In this document: positions 1-8,608 of the stretch, in pieces
Numbering within the stretch: position 1 is the stretch's first letter
How the letters are laid out: each line of letters starts with the position of its first letter
From: Terrimesophilobacter sp963702165
GTDB taxonomy: Bacteria > Actinomycetota > Actinomycetes > Actinomycetales > Microbacteriaceae
Assembly: GCA_963702165.1 (NCBI GenBank)
Contig: OY969722.1
Location: 992,001 to 1,056,000, forward strand
Direction: 5' to 3'
Length of the DNA: 64,000 bases
Made by a program: the position numbers and the translations under genes
The notes under the pieces: generated by a model
What the model was told of the DNA's origin: nothing
What the model saw: only the letters and a program-made list of their open reading frames with translations
Database searches by the model: none

Positions 1-1
1 A

Positions 2-607
2 CCGTTACCGGAGCCGCATGCCGCAGCCATAGAGGGCTTCGAGATGAACAACTTCGAGAAGGTCATCCTGCGCTTCGCCACCAAGTTCTGGGACGAGGAC
101 GTGTATGCGATTCGCCGGCAGGGCGAAGCCGGCAAGTGGTGGCACTCCTGGTACGACCTGACGGCGCTGGACGGGGTGCCGACCCTGCTGACTTTTGCCG
201 CGGGGCCGAGCGCAGTCGAGACGCGGGACTGGCGCGCTGACCAGATCGCAGACTCTGTACTCGAGGCCCTGCGCGATCTTTATGGCGACAGGGTCGAAGA
301 CCCCCTCCACGTGCTGATCACCGACTGGCAGGATGACCCATACTCGCGTGGTTCCTATGCGTACATGAAGCCCGGCGCGAGCGCCGCGGACCATGACCTG
401 CTGGCCTCGCCGATCGAGGGGGTGCTGCATCTCGCGGGCGAAGCGACCTGGACCGACGATCCCGCGACGGTCACCGCTGCACTGCGCTCCGGCCACCGTG
501 CGGCCGAGAACATTCTCGGTCGAGAATTGTCGTTCAGCGAGCTGCCGGTCGACGTTCTTCAGTTCGAGATTCGTGAGGGTTCGTTCGTAGGGCGGACGGG
601 GACTTAA
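2..607 (+). CDS. Flavin-containing amine oxidase, C-terminal part (cut by window start)
   Basis: The frame is open from base 2, so the gene begins upstream of the window and only about 200 C-terminal residues are seen. Near the C-terminus the motifs LHLAGEAT and ALRSGHRAAENIL match the end of the FAD-binding domain of the monoamine oxidase/polyamine oxidase family, where Gly-Glu and the SGxRAA helix contact the flavin pyrophosphate. The family oxidises amines to aldehydes, releasing ammonia and H2O2. The substrate cannot be told from this portion, and a flavin-dependent desaturase is an alternative. It converges with the ABC permease that ends at 677; I see no clear hairpin in the 69-base gap. 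Confidence 0.8.
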   Translation, partial: PLPEPHAAAIEGFEMNNFEKVILRFATKFWDEDVYAIRRQGEAGKWWHSWYDLTALDGVPTLLTFAAGPSAVETRDWRADQIADSVLEALRDLYGDRVEDPLHVLITDWQDDPYSRGSYAYMKPGASAADHDLLASPIEGVLHLAGEATWTDDPATVTAALRSGHRAAENILGRELSFSELPVDVLQFEIREGSFVGRTGT

Positions 608-676
608 AGCATGGCGGCGGCACGTTCGGCCACGTTGGCGCCCGGGAACGTCCGCTCGGTCATCCCGATCTCCGCG

Positions 677-2299
677 CTATCCGCCGCTGCTCAGTTCACG
701 GCGGCGCATGAGGGTGATGGATGCGGTGGCGCCGATCACAACGACGACCGTGAGCCACAACAGTCCATTGGCTTCGAAACCCTCCGTTGTCACCTTCGGC
801 GCGGCCTCGAGCGGTGAAAGACGAGCCAGCCAGTCCGGAAACCCGAACAGCGGGCCGAACATTCCCAAGAGGGAGCCCACGGCGATGAGCGCCCAACCGA
901 CCGCGATAGTTGCGCGGGGGGCCAGGACGAAGACCAGCGCGGTCAGGACGAGGAAGACAGATGCCGCAATCAGCTGCCCCACGGCGGTGACCACGATCGT
1001 TTCCGTGAGACCCCAGTCACCCCCCGCCAAAGCCAGCCCGAGCAGAGCTCCGAGGATGCCCGCCAGGGCGACGAGGCCCATGCCCACGAAGCCGACAATG
1101 AGATAGTCGACGAGCCAGCGCACCCGGCCCACGGCAGCGGACAGCACGGGTTCGGCGGTGCCGTGCACCTCTTCCTGGCGGGCGCGGCTCACGATTTGCA
1201 CCGCGAGGCATGCCGCGAAGATTCCGAGCATCACGAAGAAAACCGACACGGTTGTCTGCTCGAGACTGCCGGCCGAGCCCCCGATCTTCCGCAGAATGTT
1301 TACTATCGCAGGGTTGTCGCCGGTGACCTGTTCGACGACCGACGCCAGAGAGGTCGACAGCATGCCAGTAAGCAGCCCGCCGACGACCCAGCCGAGGATC
1401 GCACCCCCTGTCAGACGCCACACGAGTCCCGTCGGCGTCGAGAGAAGCGGACCAGCTTCGGCTTGACCAAGCCGCTCCGGGATGAAGCTCTCGCCGAGAT
1501 CGCGGGCGGACTGCAGGGCGATCGCTACGCCTGCGAGCACCAGTCCGAACCCGAGGGCAAGCACGGCAGGCGCGAGATTGTCGTCCGAGTAGGCTCGGAC
1601 GTTCTCGCCCCAGCCGAACGGCGAGAGCCACGTGAGCCATGAGCTTTCCAGCCTCTGCAGGTCGGCACTCGGGGTGCCCAGTGCGTTGCCGATGCCGCAG
1701 ATGAGGAACGCGGTGACCACGATCCAGGTTGCGAGCGAGTTCGCTCCGCGCGATGTGCGCATGAGCTGGCCCGCGATCAGGCCGATACCAAGGAATGCCA
1801 CGCCGACGCAGCCAACGGCGAAGCCGGCAACTTTCGCTCCCGCCACGCCGGCTCCCGTGGCGATGAAGGCCAGGGTCGTGAGCGCCGCGAGCGCGAAGTT
1901 GGCGATGAGCCCGTGAATCGCGGCCGCCGCAACGGGAGTCGTGCGTGCGGCGGGAGTCGCCGATACCAGTTCGGCGCGCCCCTGCTCTTCATCCGTGCGA
2001 GTGTGGCGCACCGCAAGGAAGGTGCTCATCAGTGCGGCGTTGAGCGCCAGGAACGGGAAGATCAGGAACACCATCATCGCACCCAGCTCGGCCCCCGACG
2101 GCAGACCGCGGAAGAGGAGGATGACGGGATTCGCCATGACAGTGGCGAGGAGCGCTTCGCGATCCTGCAATCCGCCGTAGGACTGTGAGACTCCCGTATA
2201 CGAGACGTACGCGAGCAGTGCGGTGCCGACAACCCACATCAGCAGCTGCTTCCAGTCGCGCTGCATCCGCTGCAGCAGCAGCGGCAACAGGCCGCTCAT
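677..2299 (-). CDS. ABC exporter permease, polyketide antibiotic/drug type
   Basis: This is a 540-residue very hydrophobic protein with roughly twelve predicted membrane segments in two similar halves, as in fused ABC-2 permeases annotated as exporters of polyketide antibiotics. The N-terminus (LLPLLLQRMQRDWKQLLMW) is a cytoplasmic amphipathic stretch followed by the first membrane helix. Its ATG overlaps the stop codon of the ATPase gene by four bases (ATGA), so the two are translationally coupled and should form one exporter. The family confers efflux-based resistance to lipophilic drugs. The actual substrate is unknown. Confidence 0.85.
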   Translation of the reverse strand: MSGLLPLLLQRMQRDWKQLLMWVVGTALLAYVSYTGVSQSYGGLQDREALLATVMANPVILLFRGLPSGAELGAMMVFLIFPFLALNAALMSTFLAVRHTRTDEEQGRAELVSATPAARTTPVAAAAIHGLIANFALAALTTLAFIATGAGVAGAKVAGFAVGCVGVAFLGIGLIAGQLMRTSRGANSLATWIVVTAFLICGIGNALGTPSADLQRLESSWLTWLSPFGWGENVRAYSDDNLAPAVLALGFGLVLAGVAIALQSARDLGESFIPERLGQAEAGPLLSTPTGLVWRLTGGAILGWVVGGLLTGMLSTSLASVVEQVTGDNPAIVNILRKIGGSAGSLEQTTVSVFFVMLGIFAACLAVQIVSRARQEEVHGTAEPVLSAAVGRVRWLVDYLIVGFVGMGLVALAGILGALLGLALAGGDWGLTETIVVTAVGQLIAASVFLVLTALVFVLAPRATIAVGWALIAVGSLLGMFGPLFGFPDWLARLSPLEAAPKVTTEGFEANGLLWLTVVVVIGATASITLMRRRELSSGG

Positions 2300-3213
2300 A
2301 CCTCGGCATCCTCGAGCGTCGTCAAGTCGTCGCCGTAGTGGCGGAGGAACAGCTCCTCGAGCGACGGCGGTTCGATCCGAAGGCCTTCGACGTTCCGCTG
2401 CGCGAGGACCGGGAGGACCCCGACAACCGCGTCGCTGTCGACGGTGAAGCGGGCACGGCCCTCCGAGAGGGTCACGTCGTGCGCGCCGGGAATGCCCTCG
2501 GGCGGTGACGTGGCGTCGAACGAGACCTCGATACGAGTGAGGTGACGCAGTTCGGCCAGAGAGCCCGACTCGACGATCCGGCCCGCACGGATGATGCTGA
2601 CCCGGTCACAAAGCTGCTCGACTTCGGACAGAATGTGGCTGGACAGCAGCACGGTCGACCCTGCTTCGCGGATCCGGTCGATCTCCTTACGGAAGATGAC
2701 CTCCATCAGGGGATCCAGGCCGCTCGTCGGCTCGTCGAAGACGTAGAGCTCCGCCGGCACGGCCAGCGCGGCGATGAGCGCCACCTTCTGGCGGTTGCCT
2801 TTCGAGTACGCCCTGCCCTTCTTGCGGGGATCGAGCTGGAACTCGTGCATCAGCCGTTCCTTCTCCGCACGGAAGGCCGCGTCGCTTCGCGGCACGCCAC
2901 GCAGACGCGCGAGGAGGTCGATCGCCTGGCCTCCGGAGAGGTTCGGCCACAGGCTGACGTCGCCAGGCACAGACGCAATGCGTCGATGGAGGCTGACGGT
3001 ATCGCTCCAGGGATCTGCGCCGAGTACCGTCGCTGCACCCGAGGTGGCCCGCGCCAGCCCGAGGAGGATGCGGATGGTGGTGGTCTTCCCCGCGCCGTTT
3101 GGGCCGAGGAAGCCGTGAATCTGTCCGGCTTCGACGTCGAGGTCGAGGCCGTCGAGCGCGTGGACCTTCCCGTAGCGCTTGAGGAGGCCCTTCGTGTGGA
3201 TGACTGTGGCCAT
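2296..3213 (-). CDS. ABC exporter ATP-binding protein
   Basis: The 305-residue ATPase has Walker A GPNGAGKTTT near residue 38, a degenerate signature YSKGNRQK in place of LSGGQ, Walker B ELYVFDEPTSGLDP near residue 160 and the H-loop SSHIL. The layout matches DrrA/CcmA-like exporters, and it powers the permease encoded immediately downstream. The C-terminal 90 residues form the extra domain usual for this family. The start is the ATG at 3213, with 90 bases separating it from the tRNA gene. No regulator gene adjoins it. The short upstream gap contains GTGAAAGG and CTTTCACC in opposite orientation, which might be an operator but is too weak to call. Confidence 0.9.
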   Translation of the reverse strand: MATVIHTKGLLKRYGKVHALDGLDLDVEAGQIHGFLGPNGAGKTTTIRILLGLARATSGAATVLGADPWSDTVSLHRRIASVPGDVSLWPNLSGGQAIDLLARLRGVPRSDAAFRAEKERLMHEFQLDPRKKGRAYSKGNRQKVALIAALAVPAELYVFDEPTSGLDPLMEVIFRKEIDRIREAGSTVLLSSHILSEVEQLCDRVSIIRAGRIVESGSLAELRHLTRIEVSFDATSPPEGIPGAHDVTLSEGRARFTVDSDAVVGVLPVLAQRNVEGLRIEPPSLEELFLRHYGDDLTTLEDAEV

Positions 3214-3303
3214 GCCCGCGAGGGTACGCCGATTTCAGGAAAGGTGAATGATAAGCGTGAAAGGCCTCGGACAAGAAACCCTGATCAATCGATCTTTCAC
3301 CAG

Positions 3304-3377
3304 TAGGGCGGACGGGACTTGAACCCGTGACCGACGGATTATGAGTCCGCTGCTCTAACCAGCTGAGCTACCGCCCC
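3304..3377 (-). tRNA. tRNA with CAT anticodon (elongator Met or Ile2)
   Basis: Read on the minus strand, the 74-base sequence folds as a cloverleaf: acceptor GGGGCGG against CCGCCCT with discriminator A, D-arm AGCTCAGCTGGTTAGAGC, anticodon loop CTCATAA and T-loop TTCAAGT. The anticodon is CAT. CAT tRNAs are elongator Met, initiator Met or the lysidine-modified Ile2. The A-U rich flank of the anticodon and the lack of three G-C pairs at the stem end exclude the initiator. The choice between elongator Met and Ile2 (TilS substrate) needs a family comparison. Confidence 0.93.
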
Positions 3378-3389
3378 GTGGGCGCCGAC

Positions 3390-4611
3390 TCAGTTCGCCG
3401 ACTCGCCGAGCGCCACTTCGGTGACCGGGTCGGTCACCGATTCCCCACGATACAACCTCTCGAATACGTTCAGCGTGCGCTCGATGTCGTGCGGCTTGAT
3501 GAACTTGAGGCTCGCCTCTTGCATCCGGCGGTACTCGTCGGGCGACGACGTGAGCACGCGCGTGAGCTTCTCAGCGAGATCATCCGGGTTGCCCGGCTCG
3601 AACAGGTAGCCGTTGTCGCCGTCGTGCACGAGGTGCGGCAGCGCCATCGCATTGGCTGCGACAACGGGGAGCCCGGATGCCATGGCCTCCATGGTCGCGA
3701 TCGACTGCAGTTCGGCGATCGAAGGGATCGCGAACACCGTCGCCCGGGTGAGGACTGCACGCAGTTCCTCGTCAGACACGTACCCGGTGAAGGTGGTGCG
3801 GTCGGCGATGCCGAGTCGTTGAGAGAGCACCTTGAGGTTGTTCAGCAGGTCGCCACCACCGACGATGTCGAGCTTCACGTCCATCGCTGGGTCGAGCTTC
3901 GCGACGGCTCGCAGCAGCACATCGATGTGCTTCTCACCGGTCACCCGGCCGACGAAGACGATTCGCTTGTCGGTGCGCTCACCGATCTGAGCGGTGTAGT
4001 CCTCCGCCCGGATGCCGCAGGACACCGCATGGACGCCGTCGACGTCGATGGCGCCCTCGAGGAAGTCGGCCGCCTTGCGGGTCGGCGTGGTGATCGACTC
4101 GACCAGCTCGTAGGTCTTCGCGGCATCCGCCCACGCGATCTGCGACGGCCTTGCGGTTCAGGAACGACGGGAGCAGCGTGTGCTCCATCAGGTTCTCCGG
4201 CATGAAGTGGTTCGTCGCGACGACCCGGATGCCGCGTTTGTGCGCCTGCCTGGCCAGTCCGCGGCCGATGACGATGTGCGACTGGATGTGCACGACATCC
4301 GGCTTCACCTCGTCAAGGATGCGCGCGGCGTGCGCCTGGCTGCGCCACGGCAGCACGAAGCGAAGCCAGTCGTGCGGGTACCAGCGCCACGAGTACACGC
4401 GGTGCACCGTGATCTTCTCGCCGTCGTGCTCCTCGATGAAGCGCCCGTGCTTGCGGCTGAAGGCGGGAGCCTCGACGTGCACATCGTGTCCACGCGCCGT
4501 GAGTCCGGCCGCGAGCTTCGACGTGAAGGTCGCGGCGCCGTTCACATTCGGGGGGAAAGTGTCGGCGCCGATGAGCACGCGCAACGGTCGGCGATCTGAA
4601 GTATCAGTCAA
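3390..4611 (-). CDS. GT4-family glycosyltransferase, interrupted by a one-base frameshift
   Basis: Two overlapping frames make one GT4 protein of about 406 residues. The N-terminal half (from a TTG at 4611, RVLIGADTFPPNVNGAATF) carries the acceptor-binding Rossmann fold of GT-B enzymes. The C-terminal half, read to 3390, has IVFVGRVTGEKHIDVLL, the nucleotide-sugar site AELQSIATMEAMASGLPVV and EPGNPDDLA. The frame changes near 4138-4144, where one extra G (minus strand) turns KAVAIAWAD into KAVADRVGG. The closest functional theme is mannosyl- or glucosyl-transfer to lipid or cell-wall glycans at the inner membrane face, but the acceptor is unknown. It may be a genuine pseudogene or a sequencing error. 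The start is uncertain because no good ribosome site precedes the TTG. Confidence 0.8.
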
Positions 4612-4648
4612 AATAGATTGAATTCCTTGTCAGGATGCTCAGCCAAGC

Positions 4649-5566
4649 CTACCGCTGAGCCTGCGGGTGATGCTTCGCCAGCTGGAAGACACCATAAACC
4701 GCGAGGCCGCCGGCCGCGAGGAACGCCACGACAGCCCACAGCGGAGCCGAGGCTGCCTCTTGCAGCACGACGACACCGATTGCCACTGCGACGATCGGGT
4801 CGATCACCGTCAGGCCGGCGATCACGAGGTCGGGCGGACCGGATGCGTAGGCGTTCTGCACGAAGTAGGCACCAAGCGCCGCCGCGGCGATCAACGCGAC
4901 GATGCAGGTGATGGTCAGCCATTCGAAGTCGCCGGTCTTCGCACGGTCGATGACCACCTTGGCCAGCGTGGCCACGAAACCGTAGAGCACCCCGGACGCG
5001 ATGATGTAGCCGATCGCCTTGAACCGGTTGCGCAGGAACGCGAACGCGAGCGAGAAGCCCATGGTCACGACGCCGAGCAGCGCGAGGATCACAGCGAGCT
5101 GCCCGTCGCTCACCGGCTTCGACTCCGCGAACAGCGCGGCGATGCCGACGAACAGAGCGATGCCTGCGACGCACAACAGGATCGCCCGGATCGAGATCCG
5201 GTCCAGCTTCACCCCGGACAGGCTGGAGTTCAGCACAGAGGTGATCACCAGCGCGATCGCGCCGAGGGGCTGCACGACGATGATCGGCGAGAGATACAGG
5301 CTCGTGAGCTGCAGCACGATCGCGAGACCGAGCAGCAGCGTGCCGATCACCCATGACGGGCGCGATAGCAGCGCGAGCAGCGAGGAGATCCCCATCCCGC
5401 CGGTCTGGCCGCCATGCTTGGCCTCTACCTTTCCGACCCCTCGGTGCTGGAACTGGGCGCCAAGCGCCAGGAAGACCGCGCCGACGAGCGCGACCGGGAT
5501 ACCGAGCCACTGATTGGGGGTGAGGGACTGGAACTGGCCCGTAATGTCCATCAGGTCTGGCGGCAC
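4649..5566 (-). CDS. DMT (EamA-like) family transporter
   Basis: The 305-residue protein has about nine or ten hydrophobic helices in two repeated halves, the usual architecture of EamA/NIPA-like drug-metabolite transporters. Features are the first helix LGIPVALVGAVFLALGAQF, the loop SRPSWVIGTLLLG, and proline/glycine-rich helices PIIVVQPLGAIALVITSVL and VIDPIVAVAIGVVVLQE, which resemble NIPA-like magnesium/metabolite carriers of actinobacteria. No substrate can be named. A GTG at 5566 is taken as start, with an internal ATG five codons later as alternative. It lies 37 bases upstream of the GT4 gene on the same strand, and is divergent from the peptide deformylase gene. Confidence 0.8.
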   Translation of the reverse strand: MPPDLMDITGQFQSLTPNQWLGIPVALVGAVFLALGAQFQHRGVGKVEAKHGGQTGGMGISSLLALLSRPSWVIGTLLLGLAIVLQLTSLYLSPIIVVQPLGAIALVITSVLNSSLSGVKLDRISIRAILLCVAGIALFVGIAALFAESKPVSDGQLAVILALLGVVTMGFSLAFAFLRNRFKAIGYIIASGVLYGFVATLAKVVIDRAKTGDFEWLTITCIVALIAAAALGAYFVQNAYASGPPDLVIAGLTVIDPIVAVAIGVVVLQEAASAPLWAVVAFLAAGGLAVYGVFQLAKHHPQAQR

Positions 5567-5606
5567 GCAACGACTTTAGCGGCTAGCGAGAAGATATTCT
5601 TGACCA

Positions 5607-6170
5607 ATGCCAGCGCTTCCCATACGTATCACCGGCGACCCCGTCCTCCACAGGGTCGCCGATCCGGTTCAGACCTTCGACGATGAACTTCGCACTCTCG
5701 TCGCGGACATGGTCGAGACCATGCACAAGGCGCCCGGGGTCGGCCTCGCTGCTCCGCAGGTGGGGGTCCCGCTGCGACTGTTCGTGTTCGAGTGGGATGA
5801 CGGCACCAAGCATGTCAGCGGCACCGCCGCGAACCCGGAGCTGTGGATCTCTCCCGTCGCCGTCGGGGAAGCGGATGAGGAAGACGAGTCTGAGGGCTGC
5901 CTATCCATCCCGGGTGAGCGGTTCGCGCTGCACCGCGCCGACCGCGCGATCCTCAGGGCGCAGGACGTCGACGGCAAGCCGTTCGAGCTCGAAGCCGAGG
6001 GCTGGCTCGCCCGCATCCTGCAGCACGAGTTCGACCATCTGAACGGCATCCTCTACGTCGACAGGCTCGATTCGGAGGACCAGCGCGACGTCGCCAAGCT
6101 GGTGCGGCGCAATGGCTGGGGCGTGCCCGGCAAGAGCTGGCTGCCCGGCGTCGATCACCTCGAGGACTAG
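5607..6170 (+). CDS. def: Peptide deformylase
   Basis: This 187-residue enzyme removes the N-formyl group from nascent polypeptides in the cytoplasm, the step before methionine excision. All three family motifs are present: GVGLAAPQVG at residues 44-53, EGCLS with the metal-binding Cys98, and HEFDH at 140-144, giving His140 and His144 as metal ligands and Glu141 as catalytic base. The C-terminal extension of about 30 residues (ending WLPGVDHLED) is common in actinobacterial copies. Its TAG stop overlaps the convergent azlD stop by four bases, so the two transcripts must overlap tail to tail. Confidence 0.97.
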   Translation: MPALPIRITGDPVLHRVADPVQTFDDELRTLVADMVETMHKAPGVGLAAPQVGVPLRLFVFEWDDGTKHVSGTAANPELWISPVAVGEADEEDESEGCLSIPGERFALHRADRAILRAQDVDGKPFELEAEGWLARILQHEFDHLNGILYVDRLDSEDQRDVAKLVRRNGWGVPGKSWLPGVDHLED

Positions 6171-6478
6171 CCCCAACCGGAAAGCCGGATGAGCGCGGCC
6201 ACCGCGGCGGCCGCGATCACCACGATCACGAACGGCACGCGCAGCGAGAACAGCACCGCGGCGACGACCAGGGCCGGCAATCGGGCGTCGACCTGCAGGC
6301 CCTCGCCATGCCCGAAGGTCTGCACCGAGACGAGTGCCGCGAGCAGCGCGATGGTCAGCAGGTTCGCGATGCGCGACGTCGCGGGCTTCTCGAGCGCCGT
6401 CCTCGGGACCAGGTAGCCGGAGAGCTTCAGCGCGAGACACAGCAGCGACGCGATGATCACGATCTGCCAGAGCGTCAT
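6167..6478 (-). CDS. azlD: AzlD-family small membrane subunit of branched-chain amino acid exporter
   Basis: The product is a 103-residue protein with three or four hydrophobic helices (WQIVIIASLLCLALKLSGYL, ANLLTIALLAALVSVQ, LPALVVAAVLFSLR), matching the AzlD family in size and pattern. AzlD works with AzlC (BrnE with BrnF in corynebacteria) to export branched-chain amino acids and methionine. Its ATG overlaps the azlC stop as ATGA, so the two are coupled. It is the last gene of a four-gene overlapping operon that begins with a kinase-like protein at 8511. Confidence 0.9.
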   Translation of the reverse strand: MTLWQIVIIASLLCLALKLSGYLVPRTALEKPATSRIANLLTIALLAALVSVQTFGHGEGLQVDARLPALVVAAVLFSLRVPFVIVVIAAAAVAALIRLSGWG

Positions 6479-7197
6479 GCTGCTGCTCCCGTCTTCGGCG
6501 CGTTGTCGAACCAGTTGAAGGCGCCGACAACCACGGCGACGAGTCCGGCGATCAACACCGGCAGGCCGGGCAGGACCACAGGGGTGAGCACGAGCGCGAC
6601 GACCGCGGCCGCGGATGCGACGGCAATGGTCTGACGCTGCCGCAACCGCGGCCAGAGCAGTCCGAGGAACGCCGCCGCGGCCGCGGCATCCAGACCCCAC
6701 TGGCGCGGATCGCCCAACAGGTCACCGATCAGCGCGCCGATGAGACTGGTCAGGTTCCAGCCGACGTAGACCGTCACCGCGGTGGTCCAGAAGCCAATGC
6801 GCTGGCTGCGCAATGACGGCTGACCCGTCGACACCGCGGTCGTCTCATCGATCGTCACATGGGCGGCGAGGGCACGCAGCCACCACCTGCCTCCGATGAT
6901 CGGCGCCATCCGGATGCCGTAGATGCCGTTCCGCACGCCCAGTATGGCGGCGCTGGCGATCGCGGTCGGCCCGGCCGCCACTCCCCCAGTCGCAAGCACG
7001 CCGATAAGCGCGAACTGCGATCCGCCGGTGAACATCAGCAGGCTCATCACGCAGGTTTGCCAGACGTCCAGACCCGCGGCGACCGCGAGAGCGCCGTAGG
7101 AGACGCCGTAGGCGGCCGCCGACAGCCCGACCGCGATCCCGTCCTGGATCGCAACCGTCTCTTCCTTGGGCCTCGCCACCGAGTCAGTCTTCGACAC
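6475..7197 (-). CDS. azlC: AzlC-family branched-chain amino acid exporter, large subunit
   Basis: The 240-residue membrane protein has the AzlC signature: GVSYGALAVAAGLDVWQTC, the conserved MFTGGSQFALIGVL helix and the GIRMAPIIGGRWWLRAL loop. AzlC/BrnF is the main subunit of the LIV-E exporter class that removes excess leucine, isoleucine, valine or methionine. The ATG at 7197 lies 14 bases inside the end of the preceding receiver gene, so its expression is linked to the regulator-like genes upstream. A later start at residue 16-17 (VAIQDGIAVG) is possible, since the first 15 residues are poorly conserved in kind. Confidence 0.9.
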   Translation of the reverse strand: MSKTDSVARPKEETVAIQDGIAVGLSAAAYGVSYGALAVAAGLDVWQTCVMSLLMFTGGSQFALIGVLATGGVAAGPTAIASAAILGVRNGIYGIRMAPIIGGRWWLRALAAHVTIDETTAVSTGQPSLRSQRIGFWTTAVTVYVGWNLTSLIGALIGDLLGDPRQWGLDAAAAAAFLGLLWPRLRQRQTIAVASAAAVVALVLTPVVLPGLPVLIAGLVAVVVGAFNWFDNAPKTGAAA

Positions 7198-7603
7198 GCT
7201 GCGCGATTCCGAAGTCCGCTGCCTGCGCCGCCGAACGAACCGCCTCGATCAGCGCCTCCGGTGCGATGTCCTTGTAGAGCACCGCGAAGACGCCGGCCTC
7301 GGCCGCCGCCGCGAGGTGGTCGTCGAGTTCCACGGCGGTCATCAGCAGGATGCGCGGAGCAACACCGCTTCGCTCAATCACGCGTGCGTCGCCCACCACT
7401 CGCTGCGCTGCCACCAGGCCGTCGACGCGCGGCATCTGGACGTCCATGAGCACGACATCCGTTTCCTTCCGGCGCACCAGCGCCAGCAGCGTCGCTCCGT
7501 CGCCCGCTTCCCCGACGACCTCGATGTCGGCCTGCGAGCCCAGCACCAGCCGGTACCCCTCGCGCTGCAGCTTCTGGTCGTCGGCGATCGCGACGCGGAT
7601 CAC
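7184..7603 (-). CDS. Receiver-only response regulator (no output domain)
   Basis: The 139-residue protein is a complete CheY-like receiver of NarL/FixJ type: acidic pair Asp8-Asp9, phosphorylation site Asp54 in VVLMDVQMP, Thr89 in ILLMTA and Lys111 in VLYKD. It stops about 25 residues after the receiver, where related regulators continue into a LuxR HTH. I found no HTH in the other frames downstream, because the azlC gene begins at once. It starts with GTG overlapping the kinase-like gene stop (GTGA). It may act by protein contact, or may be a truncated regulator. Confidence 0.85.
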   Translation of the reverse strand: MIRVAIADDQKLQREGYRLVLGSQADIEVVGEAGDGATLLALVRRKETDVVLMDVQMPRVDGLVAAQRVVGDARVIERSGVAPRILLMTAVELDDHLAAAAEAGVFAVLYKDIAPEALIEAVRSAAQAADFGIAQRVED

Positions 7604-8511
7604 GAGCGCCCCAGATCGACGCTGTGGACACCGTTGTGGTGCTTCAGGGACGGGAAGACGACTGCTACCGAGAATCCGACGCCAGGAACCCGGTAGGCGC
7701 TGAAGACGCCGCCGAAGAGGGCTGCGCGTTCCTTCATCTCGGTGATACCCGGTCCCATCACGTCCGCCGTCAAGGCGGTGAGGTCTTCGCGCACCGTGTA
7801 GGCCTTGGACGGCAACGCGGCGCTGTCCTCACCGGCCAGGCGTGCCTGGTTGCGGGCGCCGTCGTCGTCGACCAGCACCTGCAGGCCCTCGCCTCGCCAG
7901 CTGAACGAGACCTTGACCTCGGTGCCGGGTCCGCCGTACTTCAGCGCGTTGGACAGGGCTTCCTGCAAGATCCGGTAGATCGCGAGCTCTGCCGCCTGCT
8001 GAACTGGGAACGGTGCCCCGTCCTCGGCGAAGGTGATGCCGAGGCCAGCGTCCCGCATGACCCCGAACAGATCGCGCGCGGTCTTGAGTCGCGGCTGCGG
8101 CGCGACGCTGGCCTCGCCCTCACGCACGACATTCATGACCCGGCGGAGGTCGGCGAGCGTGGACCTGGCGGCATCCGCGATGTTGCCGGCTGTCCGCGCG
8201 GCGACGGCGGGGTCATTTTGCGCTGCGAACCGCGCGCCATCCGCCTGGCTGACGATCACAGAGGTCGAGTGCACCGCAACGTCCCCGAGCTCACGCACGA
8301 TGCGCAGCCGACCGAGCTGCTCACGCAGCGAGAGCTCCAGGTCGAGTGCTTCGCGCTCGACCTGCACACGGCGGCGGTGCTCAGCACGGCTGCGGCGGGC
8401 AGCGCGCAGCCAGAGGACCAGCAGCACCAGGACGGCCACGGCCGCGACCGCCGCGGCGGCGATAATCACGACTGCCGGAGCGCTGAAGTCACCTCCGAGC
8501 CACTCGCCCAT
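7600..8511 (-). CDS. DesK/LiaS-like sensor kinase homologue lacking the phosphoacceptor histidine
   Basis: The 303-residue protein has one N-terminal membrane helix (about residues 11-36), a coiled stretch, a HisKA_3-like dimerisation segment and a HATPase_c domain. The expected RELHDVVAHS motif reads RELGDVAVHS (residues 73-82), so Gly76 replaces the phosphorylated His; the codon is GGG. The ATPase domain keeps an N-box (ILQEALSNALKYG) and a degenerate G-box (GPGITEMKERAALFGG). Compare the intact paralogue starting at 48728, which has RDMHDVVAHS and a very similar following stretch (SQADGARF versus AQADGARY). It probably binds nucleotide but cannot autophosphorylate in the usual way. The ATG at 8511 follows AAAGG. 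Confidence 0.85.
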   Translation of the reverse strand: MGEWLGGDFSAPAVVIIAAAAVAAVAVLVLLVLWLRAARRSRAEHRRRVQVEREALDLELSLREQLGRLRIVRELGDVAVHSTSVIVSQADGARFAAQNDPAVAARTAGNIADAARSTLADLRRVMNVVREGEASVAPQPRLKTARDLFGVMRDAGLGITFAEDGAPFPVQQAAELAIYRILQEALSNALKYGGPGTEVKVSFSWRGEGLQVLVDDDGARNQARLAGEDSAALPSKAYTVREDLTALTADVMGPGITEMKERAALFGGVFSAYRVPGVGFSVAVVFPSLKHHNGVHSVDLGRS

Positions 8512-8608
8512 GATTGCCTTTCGTCACGCATCCTGATTCGACCGCGCTTCAGCGGCGCGCGAGTCGAGATTATCGTGAACCCGCGACGACATCTCATTAG
8601 CTACGCTT

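Noticed and set aside
3214..3303. GTGAAAGG/CTTTCACC as an operator for the ABC exporter
   Set aside because: The repeat is short, irregularly spaced, and no regulator gene adjoins it.
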